This document shows positions 41,887-51,628 of a stretch of 64,000 nucleotides of DNA, one piece after another. The position numbers and the translations under genes are program-made. Origin of the DNA: Parapedobacter sp. SGR-10 (GTDB lineage Bacteria; Bacteroidota; Bacteroidia; Sphingobacteriales; Sphingobacteriaceae). Below the pieces are notes generated by a model. The model was not told the DNA's origin, searched no databases, and worked only from the letters and a program-made list of their open reading frames with translations. Every line of letters starts with the position of its first letter. Position 1 is the stretch's first letter. Where the stretch lies: assembly GCF_011030405.1 (NCBI RefSeq), contig NZ_JAAJTJ010000021.1, positions 1-64,000 of the forward strand. The letters are read 5' to 3'.

Positions 41887-44724
41887 TTATTTTTTAGTGT
41901 TAATTCCTGTTTTATCAGACTCGGATTGATCCTTTGCGGCCGGATACAATACGGCTGTTATGGGAGGAACCTGACCTATTTGCTGTCGAATGAATCCAGC
42001 CAATACAGCTGCAGTCGTTGTATTTAGTTTTTTTTCATATTCCTCCAAAAAATGAAAGGAATCGTCTCCATTGAAGAGCGAATTGCGTATATAGCCGCTC
42101 CAGAAAGAATCTTTTTGCCGGTTCAGTTCCATTTCCTTACGAAGATTGCTTTTGACGTCTTCCAATGTGGCTGCAAAACTTACCGGATTTTCTGCCATGT
42201 GTTTCAAACGGTTCTGTATCGTTTGGATCAACAATTTGGCATCTTCGGGCTTACAGCTGAACCGGATACTGGTTCGTGCCAATGGGTCGGGGTGCTGTGT
42301 TGCACTGCCCGATACGCCGATGCTATAGATCATACCCATTTCTTCACGCAGTTCTTTCAACAGTTGCGTACGGATGACAGCTGTAGCCATATCGGTCTGC
42401 AACGATTGCTCGTGGTACCCTAACGGCACATCTTCAGTTTGGTAAGTCAGCCACACAGTTGCTTTTGGTGTATCCCCTTGATATCTTTCGAATCTTTCTC
42501 CTTGAACCAACGGAGGACGCCTGTACCGATAAGCTGTGTCTACCACACCTGCCGGAAGCCCACCGAGGTACGTCAATACGAGTTCACGCAATTGTTCGTC
42601 TTTGGGATCTGCAATAACGATAAACGTAAACCCCGAAGCTGCACCAAACGCCCGCTCGAAAATGGGAAGGATCCGGTCTTGTTTCAGCCCGTTGGCAATG
42701 ACCGTATCGGTCACTTCCTGCGTCGTATAATCTTTTCCATTCAGCAGGTATCCCAAATCCCTTCCAAAGATGGAAGACGGCGTTTGGTTGGTATGCCGAT
42801 AATTGTCCATGGCCTTTTCTTTAACCTGTGCAAAAATGCTGCTGTCTGCTCTCGGTGCCGTCCATTTGAGGTAAATAAGCTGGAATAAGGTTTCCATATC
42901 TCTTTGTTCTGCACTGCCCGCAATGCCCGTGCGGGTTTTGTCTATCAGAAACCTAACCGATGCCGAATTCCCCGTAAGGTAATGGTTCAAGGATTCCCGG
43001 TTGAGATTTCCGGCTCCACTCAATGCCGTGATCTGTCCTGCGTACAGACCACTGATATAGTCTATCGAATCCAACGTGTAGAGCCCCCCTTTTCGAAATC
43101 CGGTGACTGTGATACGATCCCTTTCGGCAACAGGTTTGCGAAAAATGACCTGCACACCATTGGAAAGCAAGATCTGTTCGGCATCAATGGCAACTTTTCG
43201 CTCGCTATGCTGTACCACAGCCGGCGCGGGCGTATTCTCCATTAAAGCGTTCACTACGTCCAAAGGTTTGTGATAACGGGGCTGTGCCATACGGTGTGCC
43301 TCTTTAAACCAGTTCAATATATCCGCTTCGGTAGGAAGCTGTGAATCGATCTGTGTGTATCCGGTCAATAAGTAATAAGCCTTGTCCGGATCGTATCCTT
43401 GTCTCAATTGGTGCAACAAGGATATAGAGTCAACGCGGCCAATACCCTTTTGATACCAATCATACTCTTGTCGAGCCGGGATAACAGGTTGTCCTTTATA
43501 GAAATCATCGTAAAGTTCTTCCATCAAAACTGCGGACGGTATGGGCTTTGCATTGTCTGCCTTTCGCCTTAGCTGTGCCTCATAACTTTTCTTGACCAGG
43601 GCGATTTCGTTGTTATCAAAACCATACTGTACCAACTGTGCGAGCTGAGAAGCAAACTCCATGATCGAAGAATCGGGTTTGTCGGGATTGATCTCTACAT
43701 TGGCAATGAGCAGGCGTTTGGTATTTAAGAAATTAGAATATTGTAAGCCTCCTTTGACATAAGTCGGTTTTTTGAAAGACAGGTCATTAAACCTTCGGCG
43801 CAACAATAACCGTAACAAGTCTGCCTGCAAGTAATTATTATACTCTTTTTGATGACGAACCGGTTTCGGCAGGTCCAATAAGCGGATGATGTTGAGCTCG
43901 ACCTTACGCTCCCCGTCATTGATCACCTTTTTAAACGTATTTTTTGTATAACCGGGAATAGGCCAATTCTGAGGCTTTTTCTTTCTGGCAGGCAATGTAG
44001 CAAACTTCTCTTTGATACGTCGCACCACCCAGTCTGCGTCCACGTCACCCACCACGGCTACAGCCATAAGGGATGGTGTGTACCAGTCCCGATAATAGGC
44101 TCGGATCTGCTCGGCAGGTGCATGCAGGATAACCGCTGTATCACCGATGACCTTGCGCTCGGTAAAGCGGGAACCATTGAACAAAGCCTCCAAAAAAGCT
44201 TCTTGTGTGGCTTCACCACCCGTTTTGCGGGAGAGCCATTCCGAAAAAATAACCTGCCGTTCTTTTTCCACCGCCGAGCTATCCAGCTCCAGTCCTCCTG
44301 CCCAATCCGCAAGGATCGTCAAGGTCTGATCGACCAAAGCCGTGTCTTTGGACGGCAACTGCAATTTATACACGGTCTCATTGTAGGAGGTATGGGCATT
44401 GAGATCTTTGCCAAATCTGGCACCCTGTTGTTCCAGAAAACGTACCAACGAATCCCCTGGAAAATGCAGGCTACCGTTGAAGGCCATGTGCTCCAGAAAA
44501 TGCGCCAGCCCACGTTGTGCTTCCTGTTCGGCTAGCGATCCCGTTTTCAGGAACAACCGATACACAGTCTCACCTACCGGATACGGATTCGCCCGGACAT
44601 AGTACGTGAGCCCATTGTCCAATCTCCCTTTGACCAAAGGAGATGCAACAGATTGTGCATTAACTTTGGGTAACAGCAGAAAACTGAAACAACACCATAT
44701 CCATATATACCAAATGTTGTGCAT
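41887..44724 (-). CDS. M16 family zinc metallopeptidase (pitrilysin/insulinase type)
   Basis: This 945-residue protease has a signal peptide (MHNIWYIWIWCCFSFLLLPKVNAQ) and two M16 repeats. The inverted zinc motif HxxEH is in GLAHFLEHMAFNGSLHFPG (about 74-92), and the distant glutamate in SAVEKERQVIFSEWLSRKTGG (about 150-170). The second half (about 510-930) has no motif and is the structural partner, as usual. M16 enzymes cut small, unfolded peptides within a closed chamber. It lies 6 bp after a small lipoprotein gene and 5 bp before the propeller lipoprotein, in an operon with SusC and SusD. That layout suggests breakdown of peptides captured or imported by that pair, probably in the periplasm. 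Confidence 0.92.
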   Translation of the reverse strand: MHNIWYIWIWCCFSFLLLPKVNAQSVASPLVKGRLDNGLTYYVRANPYPVGETVYRLFLKTGSLAEQEAQRGLAHFLEHMAFNGSLHFPGDSLVRFLEQQGARFGKDLNAHTSYNETVYKLQLPSKDTALVDQTLTILADWAGGLELDSSAVEKERQVIFSEWLSRKTGGEATQEAFLEALFNGSRFTERKVIGDTAVILHAPAEQIRAYYRDWYTPSLMAVAVVGDVDADWVVRRIKEKFATLPARKKKPQNWPIPGYTKNTFKKVINDGERKVELNIIRLLDLPKPVRHQKEYNNYLQADLLRLLLRRRFNDLSFKKPTYVKGGLQYSNFLNTKRLLIANVEINPDKPDSSIMEFASQLAQLVQYGFDNNEIALVKKSYEAQLRRKADNAKPIPSAVLMEELYDDFYKGQPVIPARQEYDWYQKGIGRVDSISLLHQLRQGYDPDKAYYLLTGYTQIDSQLPTEADILNWFKEAHRMAQPRYHKPLDVVNALMENTPAPAVVQHSERKVAIDAEQILLSNGVQVIFRKPVAERDRITVTGFRKGGLYTLDSIDYISGLYAGQITALSGAGNLNRESLNHYLTGNSASVRFLIDKTRTGIAGSAEQRDMETLFQLIYLKWTAPRADSSIFAQVKEKAMDNYRHTNQTPSSIFGRDLGYLLNGKDYTTQEVTDTVIANGLKQDRILPIFERAFGAASGFTFIVIADPKDEQLRELVLTYLGGLPAGVVDTAYRYRRPPLVQGERFERYQGDTPKATVWLTYQTEDVPLGYHEQSLQTDMATAVIRTQLLKELREEMGMIYSIGVSGSATQHPDPLARTSIRFSCKPEDAKLLIQTIQNRLKHMAENPVSFAATLEDVKSNLRKEMELNRQKDSFWSGYIRNSLFNGDDSFHFLEEYEKKLNTTTAAVLAGFIRQQIGQVPPITAVLYPAAKDQSESDKTGINTKK

Positions 44725-44730
44725 ATGCTT

Positions 44731-45195
44731 TTATCTTACTTTTGTGATGACAAATTTTTTCTGGAGCTGATCGGGTCCCGGTAGTCCAAGGGTAATCCCT
44801 TGACTGTTACTCACCAGTTCAATAGTCAGTGTATTATCGTTATTGGGATCCAATGCCGGGCTTGCCATCCATCGTACCCGTATGGGCATATCGTAGATTC
44901 CGGGCAGAAAAACCAACGTGTTACCCGGCGTAACCATTTCGTAGTCTACACCCTCTTTAAGACCATTGCCGGGTGTGACCTGAAAAGTCACTTCTAGGTT
45001 TTCAGTCAAGGGTTTTGAACTTAAATAAACGTTATATGTCCGGACAGAATTGGCCATATAGTTTACCGTCTCGGAAGAGGTATTGTTGTTCATGATATGC
45101 AGAAACGGATGGTCAAAAGGTTGCTGTTCTTCCTTTCCGCAAGCTGTAAGAAGTAGCATAATCCATGCCGTACTGTATAATATTGTTCTTTTCAT
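44731..45195 (-). CDS. Small lipoprotein of a SusCD operon (DUF4843-like)
   Basis: This 154-residue lipoprotein has lipobox LLTAC (about Cys19; MKRTILYSTAWIMLLLTACGKEEQQPFDHPFLHIM). The rest is one all-beta domain (YNVYLSSKPLTENLEVTFQVTPGNGLKEGVDYEMVTPGNTLVFLPGIYDMPIRVRWM, then NTLTIELVSNSQGITLGLPGPD), like the DUF4843/DUF1735 or Calx-beta-type domains in lipoproteins that often follow susD. These are thought to be surface accessory binding proteins. It lies 10 bp after susD and 6 bp before the M16 gene. The family name is a judgement by eye. Confidence 0.65.
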   Translation of the reverse strand: MKRTILYSTAWIMLLLTACGKEEQQPFDHPFLHIMNNNTSSETVNYMANSVRTYNVYLSSKPLTENLEVTFQVTPGNGLKEGVDYEMVTPGNTLVFLPGIYDMPIRVRWMASPALDPNNDNTLTIELVSNSQGITLGLPGPDQLQKKFVITKVR

Positions 45196-45205
45196 TATTG
45201 TCTTG

Positions 45206-46684
45206 TTAATTGTTCACGGTCGGATTGGGTTTCATATTCGGGTTAGCGTCCAGCTCCCGTTGTGGAATAGGCAGTATAAAATAATCACTTGGATAAGTGA
45301 GTTTTTGAACAGTAGATGTTGTCGTCATATCCCGTACAAGGTCTTGCTTCCGCCGTGCGATATCGAATAGCCGGTGTCCCTCCAATGCTAATTCACGTAC
45401 ACGTTCCTGATAAACGATTTCCGTCATGGCATCCAGATCTGATTCGGGTAAAGTGATGTTGGAGGAGGCTGTTTCGATGGCACGTGCCTGAATAGTTTTG
45501 ATGTCGACAGCCGCTTGTGCAGGTTGCTTTTTCCCTATGTAAGCTTCCGCCCGGTTGAGGTACATTTCCGAAGCGCGTAAGGTCAACGGATTGACATGTT
45601 GCTTGTCAGTCGACATTTGTACGGCATCAAACTTGCGCGTCACAAAGTAGAAACCCGACCCTACGTCTATCTTCAAGATAAGATTAGCCTTACGTATATC
45701 ATCATCGTCCTCATAGCTATCCAAAAGCTTGTTTGCCGGTGTACCTGAGGGGTAGCCCAACGTTGCTTCAGAAACACGAAAATTGTAGAAACTGAAAATA
45801 CCAGACCCCTTGTCCTCTCCGTTGAGCCGGAAGATCGTTTCGGTTTCCGATCCAGCCAGGTTAAAGAACATGTCGGTATAGGCATCACTTTGTGCCAAAG
45901 GCAACTTTTTGATAACCTCTCCGGCATAATAAATAACCTGATCCCAATCTTCCATATAAAGGTAGACCCTGGACAGTAGCGCCTGTACAGCGTCTTTCGA
46001 GACGAAATAAGGCCGTTGCTTGGCAGTACGCCATGCAGGAGTGCTGTTATAGATCCGTTCGGCTTCCTTGAGGTCGTTGAGAATAAATTCATACACTTTC
46101 CCCACGGACTGCCGTGAAACGTTATCATCGGGACTAGGTGTCTGCGATAAAATGGGGACACCTAAATGTGTAGCTCCTGCTGTATATGTATACGGTTGCG
46201 CATAAGCTCTGCAAAGATCAAAATGCCCCAGTGCCCTCAGAAATAATAATTCGGCTTTGTAGATATCCAATTCGTTTCTGTTTGCTGGAAACTTCTCTTT
46301 CAACGAAGGAATATAAAATAGAGCGTTGTTCACATTGGCAAGCGCAGCCAATATATCCGACCATATTTTTGCCGATGGTGCAGCTTCTTGGTCCGGAATG
46401 GAGGCGAAGTTATAGATATTAATCTGTCCTTCATTGATCAATGACAGATCCGGGTTCAACAGGTCCCCGGCCAATTCGGGATAGATATAAAAGTGATTGG
46501 AATAATAATCGTATGTTTTGGCATATGCCCCGGGGATAGCCGCCCGAATACCATCCATATCAGAGAAAAGGACAGGAATAGTCGTTTGTCCCACAGGCAT
46601 GACAGTCAAAAATTTCTTACAACTACTCATGCTGAGGAACAGCAGAGCAAAAAGGCTACAGTATTTTATCTTTTGTGTGTTCAT
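45206..46684 (-). CDS. SusD/RagB family outer membrane lipoprotein
   Basis: This 492-residue protein has lipobox LSMSSC (about Cys22) followed by KKFLTVMPVGQT. It has the SusD fold with TPR helices (YKAELLFLRALGHFDLCRAYAQPY, about 145-170; AVQALLSRVYLYMEDWDQVIYYAGEVIKK) and the C-terminal LRASEMYLNRAEAYIGKKQPAQAAVDIKTIQARA and VYQERVRELALEGHRLFDIARRKQDL. It pairs with the SusC gene 12 bp upstream. The YQERVRELALEGHRLFDIARRKQDL ending is of the RagB-like type, and RagAB of Porphyromonas takes up peptides. Together with the M16 protease in the operon, peptide uptake is a fair guess. Confidence 0.94.
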   Translation of the reverse strand: MNTQKIKYCSLFALLFLSMSSCKKFLTVMPVGQTTIPVLFSDMDGIRAAIPGAYAKTYDYYSNHFYIYPELAGDLLNPDLSLINEGQINIYNFASIPDQEAAPSAKIWSDILAALANVNNALFYIPSLKEKFPANRNELDIYKAELLFLRALGHFDLCRAYAQPYTYTAGATHLGVPILSQTPSPDDNVSRQSVGKVYEFILNDLKEAERIYNSTPAWRTAKQRPYFVSKDAVQALLSRVYLYMEDWDQVIYYAGEVIKKLPLAQSDAYTDMFFNLAGSETETIFRLNGEDKGSGIFSFYNFRVSEATLGYPSGTPANKLLDSYEDDDDIRKANLILKIDVGSGFYFVTRKFDAVQMSTDKQHVNPLTLRASEMYLNRAEAYIGKKQPAQAAVDIKTIQARAIETASSNITLPESDLDAMTEIVYQERVRELALEGHRLFDIARRKQDLVRDMTTTSTVQKLTYPSDYFILPIPQRELDANPNMKPNPTVNN

Positions 46685-46696
46685 GTTGTCGCTTGC

Positions 46697-49600
46697 TTAG
46701 AGTTTTACATTTAGTCCTACCGAAACGGTCGTCTCCATCGGATATCCCGACATGGTCTGCTTGTAGGAGTTTCTACCTGCTTTATCATAAGGTGTCCACA
46801 CTCCTATGTTGTCGGCCAAAAGCGAAACACTTGCCCCTTTCAATCTTATCCTTTGTGTCCATGCCTCGGAAAGGTCGTAAGTCAGGTAGATATTCTTCAA
46901 TCGAAGGAAAGTGGCATTCTGTAAGTATCGGGTCGAGTTCATCGTTGAACTTGCATTCGCAACCTGCCACAGCGGTTTTGGTGATAATGCCAGATCGCCC
47001 GGCTGCTGCCATCTATCCAATTGATTCACAGACTGATTGCTTTCCATTAGGTGCAATCCATCGGAGGAAGCGTCCCTTCCAAAAGATGTAAATCTATATC
47101 CACCGGCAGAGTAGACCGCTAAAAAGCTTAAAGTCCAATCTTTATATTGGAATGTGTTGGTGATCCCGCCATAAAACCAAGGAGTCGAATTTTTGTACGG
47201 TACACGATTCGCATTACTATAAGTACGTGTCACATTTCCATTACTATCATACCAAAGTGGCGCTCCATCACGTGGATCTACCCCTGCCCATCGTACGAGG
47301 AAATAGGTGTTCAGATCATAACCTTCCATCCAAATCGTCCTGTCTCTGGTCTGCGGAATACCTTGATAGAGTTCAAGCAGTTTATTTTCATTGCGCGAGA
47401 TATTTGCTATGGTACGCCAGCTGAAATCACGGCGTTGGATATTGATTGTCTCGATATTCATTTCAATCCCCCGATTTTGTGTAGATCCTATATTTCGGCT
47501 CACTCTAGTGTCACCTGTTGTCCGGGACACATCCTGTTCTTGCATGAGGTCGATTGTCTTTTTGTAATAGACTTCTACGTCCACATCCACCCGGTTCCCA
47601 AAATTGGCACGCAGACCGATATTGGCCATCTGCGACTGTTCCCAGCTCAAATTACGATTCCAAACACTGATCATTGTAGATCCACTTACACCGGCGTAGT
47701 TGCTCGAAGTGCCATAGGTATATAGGCCCTGTGCACGTAGATTGCCCAATCGAGAGTTACCCAACGTGCCATAAGAGGCTTTGAGTTTCAATACTTTCAG
47801 CAGGTCACTTTGGAAAAAATCTTCATTTTGTATGTTCCAGGACGAACCTACGGACCAGAAATGCCCCCATTGTGAATCTTCTCCGAAATCCGAGTTGCCA
47901 TCCGAGCGCCAGTTCAGGTTAAGATAATATTTGCTATCGTAATTGTATCCTCCTTGACCAAAGAAGGAAGAACGCCTTACCCTGTTGGATGAACTGCCGG
48001 CATTTTCCCGTGTCGCCGCATAGGAGATTTCTTTGATATGGTCATTTGCAAAGCCGTTTCCATAAGCTGATATACTTTTATTGTCTTGGGAACTGGCTTC
48101 AAATCCCAATAAGCCGGTTACATTATGCTTTCCAAATTGCCGGTTGTAATTCAGCCTTTCAATAACGGACCAAACCAAGAAATTGGCATGGGCACGGGTG
48201 GCATAGCCTCGGGGTTCACCTTGTAAGCTTATGCCGGACCAGTTGCTCCTTGCCGCATAGATTTCTTCATGGCTACTTTGGATATTGGCCCCTAACTGAC
48301 TGGTGAATTTTAGACCGGAGGCAATCTGATAATCCAAAAGGAGGTTGTTGACGGAATAAAAGCCGCGTTGCATATAGTCGTTTTCCTCACGTTCGGCCAC
48401 ACTATTGAAAAATTTACGGGAGTCGACACTAGGCACAAAATCGCCCGTTGCAGCATCCTGTAGAGGAAGTATCCGTTCATACCACAGCCGCATTGATCCA
48501 TCCTCGTTGTAAGGAGATAGAATAGGTAATGTGGCATAAAAATCGGTGCTCGGGTTGAAAATGTCATTTATATTATACGAGCCCGACATTTGCAGGCCCA
48601 GGTTTAACCGGTCCGTAATCTTGAAATCGATGTTGCTGCGTAACGAAAAACGGTCTTGCTTGTTTCCTTTGATGGTGGACTTGTTGGAAAAATATTCGCC
48701 CGAAACAAAGTAGTCCACGGTCTCCGATCCGCCACGTATATTGATGTTGTTTTGAGAATAAGTACCGGTACCGTAATACACATCATACCAGTCTGTGTTG
48801 GTGGCACTGTAGGCATTGTTCGGCAGATCCTGATAGGGAAAATAAGTTATGTCATTACTAGGAACATTCAGATAGGCCTCACGGGCGAGCTCCATGTATT
48901 GCTTGGCATCTAATACCTTAAAGCGGGTAGAATTGTTGATCTGAGCCAGACCATACCGCGAGGTAACACTCAATGAAGGGGCACTTTTGACACCTTTCTT
49001 TGTCGTGATGAGTATGACCCCGTTGGCGCCGTCTGCACCATAAATGGATGCCATTGTCGCATCTTTAAGGACTGTGATGCTCTCGATATCATCCGGGTTG
49101 AGGTAGGAGAGTGGACTTACTGAAGTATTCATTCCCGGAATCATATTCGTGCGATCACCGGTAAATACACGTATGCCGTCTACGATCCACAGCGGTTCAT
49201 TAGAAGCGGACAATGACGCTTGGCCACGTACACGAAGATTCATACGAGGGCGGGTACTGCTCGCCTGGTCGGTATTGAAGTCTATCTGTAATCCTGGAAC
49301 CAGCCCCTCCAGCATATTATCTACCCGTTGTGCAGGCAAATTTTTGATCTGCTCACTGGTGACTTGAAAGGCACTCCCGACCATATCCAATCGTTTTTGG
49401 GCAACACCGTAGCCGCCGACGATAACCGTTTCCTCCAAAACGTTGACCGTTGCCGTCAACCGTACGTCCATAGCATTCTGTGTACCGGCCGCGATTTCCT
49501 TCGCCTCCATACCTACATAGGTAAAAACCAGCACTGGGCTGGTCACGGTCGATGGGATATTCAATTCATAACGTCCTTGTTCGTCTGTTTGGGCAACCCT

Positions 49601-50065
49601 TCCCGGGGCATTTTTGATATAGATGGTCACTCCCCCCAGCGGTTCTCCGGATTCATTGCTGACCTTCCCCCTTATGATACGTTCCTGCTGTACAGCAGAA
49701 AGCGCAGGATTTCTATGGGGCTTTACGGAAACCTTACGTACGATGATGACCTTGTCATCAATTTCGTATGTGAGGCCATTAAGTCTGAACAGCTCGTTTA
49801 AAACGACGTCCAACCTCTGGTCCTTTATGTCCAACTTTCCAGAGCGTAGATTTTGTATGTCTTCCTTTTTATACAGAAAAGTATATCCGCTCTGCCGTTC
49901 CAATTGTACAAACACACTTTCCAATGGCAGATTGGTTACCGAAAGATTGATTTTTACACTTGCTTTCCCTTGCGCGTGTGCCTGCAAGGGCTGCTCGGCC
50001 AAAAAGAGCAGGACAGCTAGAAGGCAAGTTGTTTTCCATATTCGAGCTAAAAACGGATTGTTCAT
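46697..50065 (-). CDS. SusC/RagA family TonB-linked outer membrane protein with STN domain
   Basis: This 1122-residue transporter has a signal peptide (about 1-32) and an STN domain (about 38-110; LPLESVFVQLERQSGYTFLYKKEDIQNL). These are followed by a carboxypeptidase-regulatory-like domain (about 130-205; IRGKVSNESGEPLGGVTIYIKNAPG), the EETVIVGGYGVAQKRLDMVGS segment and the plug (LEGLVPGLQI, RVRGQASLSASNEPLWIVDGIRV, LKDATMASIYGADGANGVILITTKKG). A barrel ends in TTVSVGLNVKL. It sits 9 bp after fecR, so the STN domain is expected to relay ligand binding to that FecR and on to the sigma factor encoded at 52 kb. It is unusual only in its operon mates (M16 protease, propeller lipoprotein). Confidence 0.95.
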   Translation of the reverse strand: MNNPFLARIWKTTCLLAVLLFLAEQPLQAHAQGKASVKINLSVTNLPLESVFVQLERQSGYTFLYKKEDIQNLRSGKLDIKDQRLDVVLNELFRLNGLTYEIDDKVIIVRKVSVKPHRNPALSAVQQERIIRGKVSNESGEPLGGVTIYIKNAPGRVAQTDEQGRYELNIPSTVTSPVLVFTYVGMEAKEIAAGTQNAMDVRLTATVNVLEETVIVGGYGVAQKRLDMVGSAFQVTSEQIKNLPAQRVDNMLEGLVPGLQIDFNTDQASSTRPRMNLRVRGQASLSASNEPLWIVDGIRVFTGDRTNMIPGMNTSVSPLSYLNPDDIESITVLKDATMASIYGADGANGVILITTKKGVKSAPSLSVTSRYGLAQINNSTRFKVLDAKQYMELAREAYLNVPSNDITYFPYQDLPNNAYSATNTDWYDVYYGTGTYSQNNINIRGGSETVDYFVSGEYFSNKSTIKGNKQDRFSLRSNIDFKITDRLNLGLQMSGSYNINDIFNPSTDFYATLPILSPYNEDGSMRLWYERILPLQDAATGDFVPSVDSRKFFNSVAEREENDYMQRGFYSVNNLLLDYQIASGLKFTSQLGANIQSSHEEIYAARSNWSGISLQGEPRGYATRAHANFLVWSVIERLNYNRQFGKHNVTGLLGFEASSQDNKSISAYGNGFANDHIKEISYAATRENAGSSSNRVRRSSFFGQGGYNYDSKYYLNLNWRSDGNSDFGEDSQWGHFWSVGSSWNIQNEDFFQSDLLKVLKLKASYGTLGNSRLGNLRAQGLYTYGTSSNYAGVSGSTMISVWNRNLSWEQSQMANIGLRANFGNRVDVDVEVYYKKTIDLMQEQDVSRTTGDTRVSRNIGSTQNRGIEMNIETINIQRRDFSWRTIANISRNENKLLELYQGIPQTRDRTIWMEGYDLNTYFLVRWAGVDPRDGAPLWYDSNGNVTRTYSNANRVPYKNSTPWFYGGITNTFQYKDWTLSFLAVYSAGGYRFTSFGRDASSDGLHLMESNQSVNQLDRWQQPGDLALSPKPLWQVANASSTMNSTRYLQNATFLRLKNIYLTYDLSEAWTQRIRLKGASVSLLADNIGVWTPYDKAGRNSYKQTMSGYPMETTVSVGLNVKL

Positions 50066-50074
50066 GAGGTAAGG

Positions 50075-51247
50075 TTATTGTTTTTTAATAGTGTTCATAT
50101 GTTTTGCCACAATACGGTTTCCCGACATTTCAAAGTGGATATCATCTAGTTTTTCAAACTTCCGCAATACGTTGTTGACATCCGGATAGAGCAGAATCTT
50201 TCCACTGGCCGAAACCTTGTGCAAGGATGGATCCGCCAAAGCAACTTCCAGATTGTACCAACGGCCAATCTGACGCAAGATTTCATCCATCGGCATATTG
50301 TCAAAGGCCAGCCAACCGTCTTTCCAATTGGCGGCTATCACAGGATCTGCAGATACGACTACAGCCCGTCTGCCTTCCAGGTTGTATTGCACCTGTTTTC
50401 CAGGTGTAAGCACCAGCTCTTCTTGTGTCCCTTGACTTCGCAATGCTATACGTCCCTCCATAAGCGTGGTATAATGGACAGGCTCGTTTGCATAAGCCTT
50501 CACATTGAATACCGTGCCGAGAACCCGTATCTGTTGCTGTGCCGTCTCCACGACAAACTGCTTCTCTTTACTATGTGCAATCTCGAAAAAAGCCTCTCCT
50601 TCTAATTTTACACGCCGCTCATGGCCCGGAAAAGAGGACGGAAACGTAAGGGTAGAACCCGCATTAAGGAATACTTTCGATCCATCGGGAAGAACGATCT
50701 GATATTTTTGCTTGTAGGGAACGATAATTTTATGCATCTCTGGCGAAGGGGTGGTCTCAAGCGTACGGACGATCAACATACCATCCTCTTCGGTAAAATC
50801 AACTTCATTGGCACGTAAAAAAGAAAGAGTATCTGTCTCGATACGTTCTCCCGAGGCCAACATCAATTGTACACCTGCCACGCTATCCTGCCGTGTGAGG
50901 ATCACCTCGGGGTCTGCCTGTGAGGATGATAGAAAACGCAACAATAAGCCAAAAGCGATCATCACGGCAACACTGGCTGCAACAAGTACATAATGCCTGC
51001 GTGATAACCGTTTTGTGGGATACACGGTATCCAATGCCTGTGAGTAAGCCGCTTTGGTATCAAACATCGCTAGCCGGGCCAATCCCCGTTGCACAAGCTC
51101 CGGACTATCCAGCTCATCGACAAGGGATTTCAGTGCCGGATCATCGGCGATCTGCCGTTCCAACTTCTCCCGCTCCGTTTGATCCAACTCTCCGGTACGA
51201 TACAAAAATATTTTTTCCGCTAGTTCAAACGGGTTTCTTTCTGCCAT
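50075..51247 (-). CDS. FecR family anti-sigma factor
   Basis: This 390-residue protein has an N-terminal cytoplasmic part (about 1-80; AERNPFELAEKIFLYRTGELDQTEREKLERQIADDPALK) and one transmembrane helix (about 87-106; YVLVAASVAVMIAFGLLLRFL). The FecR domain spans about 165-270 (YKQKYQIVLPDGSKVFLNAGSTLTFPSSFPGHERRVKLEGEAFFEIAHS, VLGTVFNVKAYANEP), and a DUF4974-type end about 310-385 (FDNMPMDEILRQIGRWYN). It should hold the sigma factor of the gene 381 bp upstream. It is the first gene of the compact operon. The long gap before it, which carries tandem repeats, suggests its own promoter or regulatory leader. Confidence 0.93.
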   Translation of the reverse strand: MAERNPFELAEKIFLYRTGELDQTEREKLERQIADDPALKSLVDELDSPELVQRGLARLAMFDTKAAYSQALDTVYPTKRLSRRHYVLVAASVAVMIAFGLLLRFLSSSQADPEVILTRQDSVAGVQLMLASGERIETDTLSFLRANEVDFTEEDGMLIVRTLETTPSPEMHKIIVPYKQKYQIVLPDGSKVFLNAGSTLTFPSSFPGHERRVKLEGEAFFEIAHSKEKQFVVETAQQQIRVLGTVFNVKAYANEPVHYTTLMEGRIALRSQGTQEELVLTPGKQVQYNLEGRRAVVVSADPVIAANWKDGWLAFDNMPMDEILRQIGRWYNLEVALADPSLHKVSASGKILLYPDVNNVLRKFEKLDDIHFEMSGNRIVAKHMNTIKKQ

Positions 51248-51436
51248 TTTTAAGGGTTTATGGAAGTATTACAAACAACTCTTGGAAAAGGATTAGTCTG
51301 ATATGAAATATTTTAGTTTTTTCTGCTTCTTCATCAAATAGATCGCTGATGGACGAGTAGGTTTCTATTGATCTACTATAGACTCATATACCATAGATAT
51401 TAATTAATAGTAAAGAAGTGTCTAAGTAGTGTCTAT

Positions 51437-51454
51437 ATAGAGGTTTACCTCTAT
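51437..51454. repeat. Palindrome next to the 11-bp tandem repeats
   Basis: ATAGAGGTTTACCTCTAT is an 18-bp inverted repeat with perfect 8-bp arms and a TT centre. It shares the ACCTCTAT word with the tandem units just after it. Confidence 0.65.
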
Positions 51455-51455
51455 G

Positions 51456-51499
51456 AACCCTCTACTAACCCTCTACTAACCCTCTATTTACCCTCTATT
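51456..51499. repeat. Four 11-bp tandem repeats (AACCCTCTACT)
   Basis: AACCCTCTACT occurs at 51456 and 51467, AACCCTCTATT at 51478, and TACCCTCTATT at 51489. The period of about one DNA helical turn would place protein contacts on the same face. The repeats lie about 210-250 bp before the fecR start. Confidence 0.8.
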
Positions 51500-51628
51500 A
51501 ATACCTTAGTATTTATAGTGCATTAGTATCTTAATAGTTAAATATTAACGAAGTCTATGTAGCATATTTGAAGAGAACACATACTTCGGTTTTTTTAAGA
51601 AATGCTATCGGGAAAAGACACTGTATTC

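Larger units (their letters stand above)
51248..51628. other. 381-bp repeat-rich gap between sigma and fecR genes
   Basis: No gene is seen. The stretch is A/T-rich and full of short CTCTA/TAGAG/TCTAT words: an 11-bp tandem repeat block at 51456-51499, a palindrome at 51437-51454 and an AGTGTCTA direct repeat near 51417-51436. Since the sigma-to-fecR gap in the other cluster is 73 bp, this gap is unusual. It probably holds the promoter of the fecR-led operon. Confidence 0.6.
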
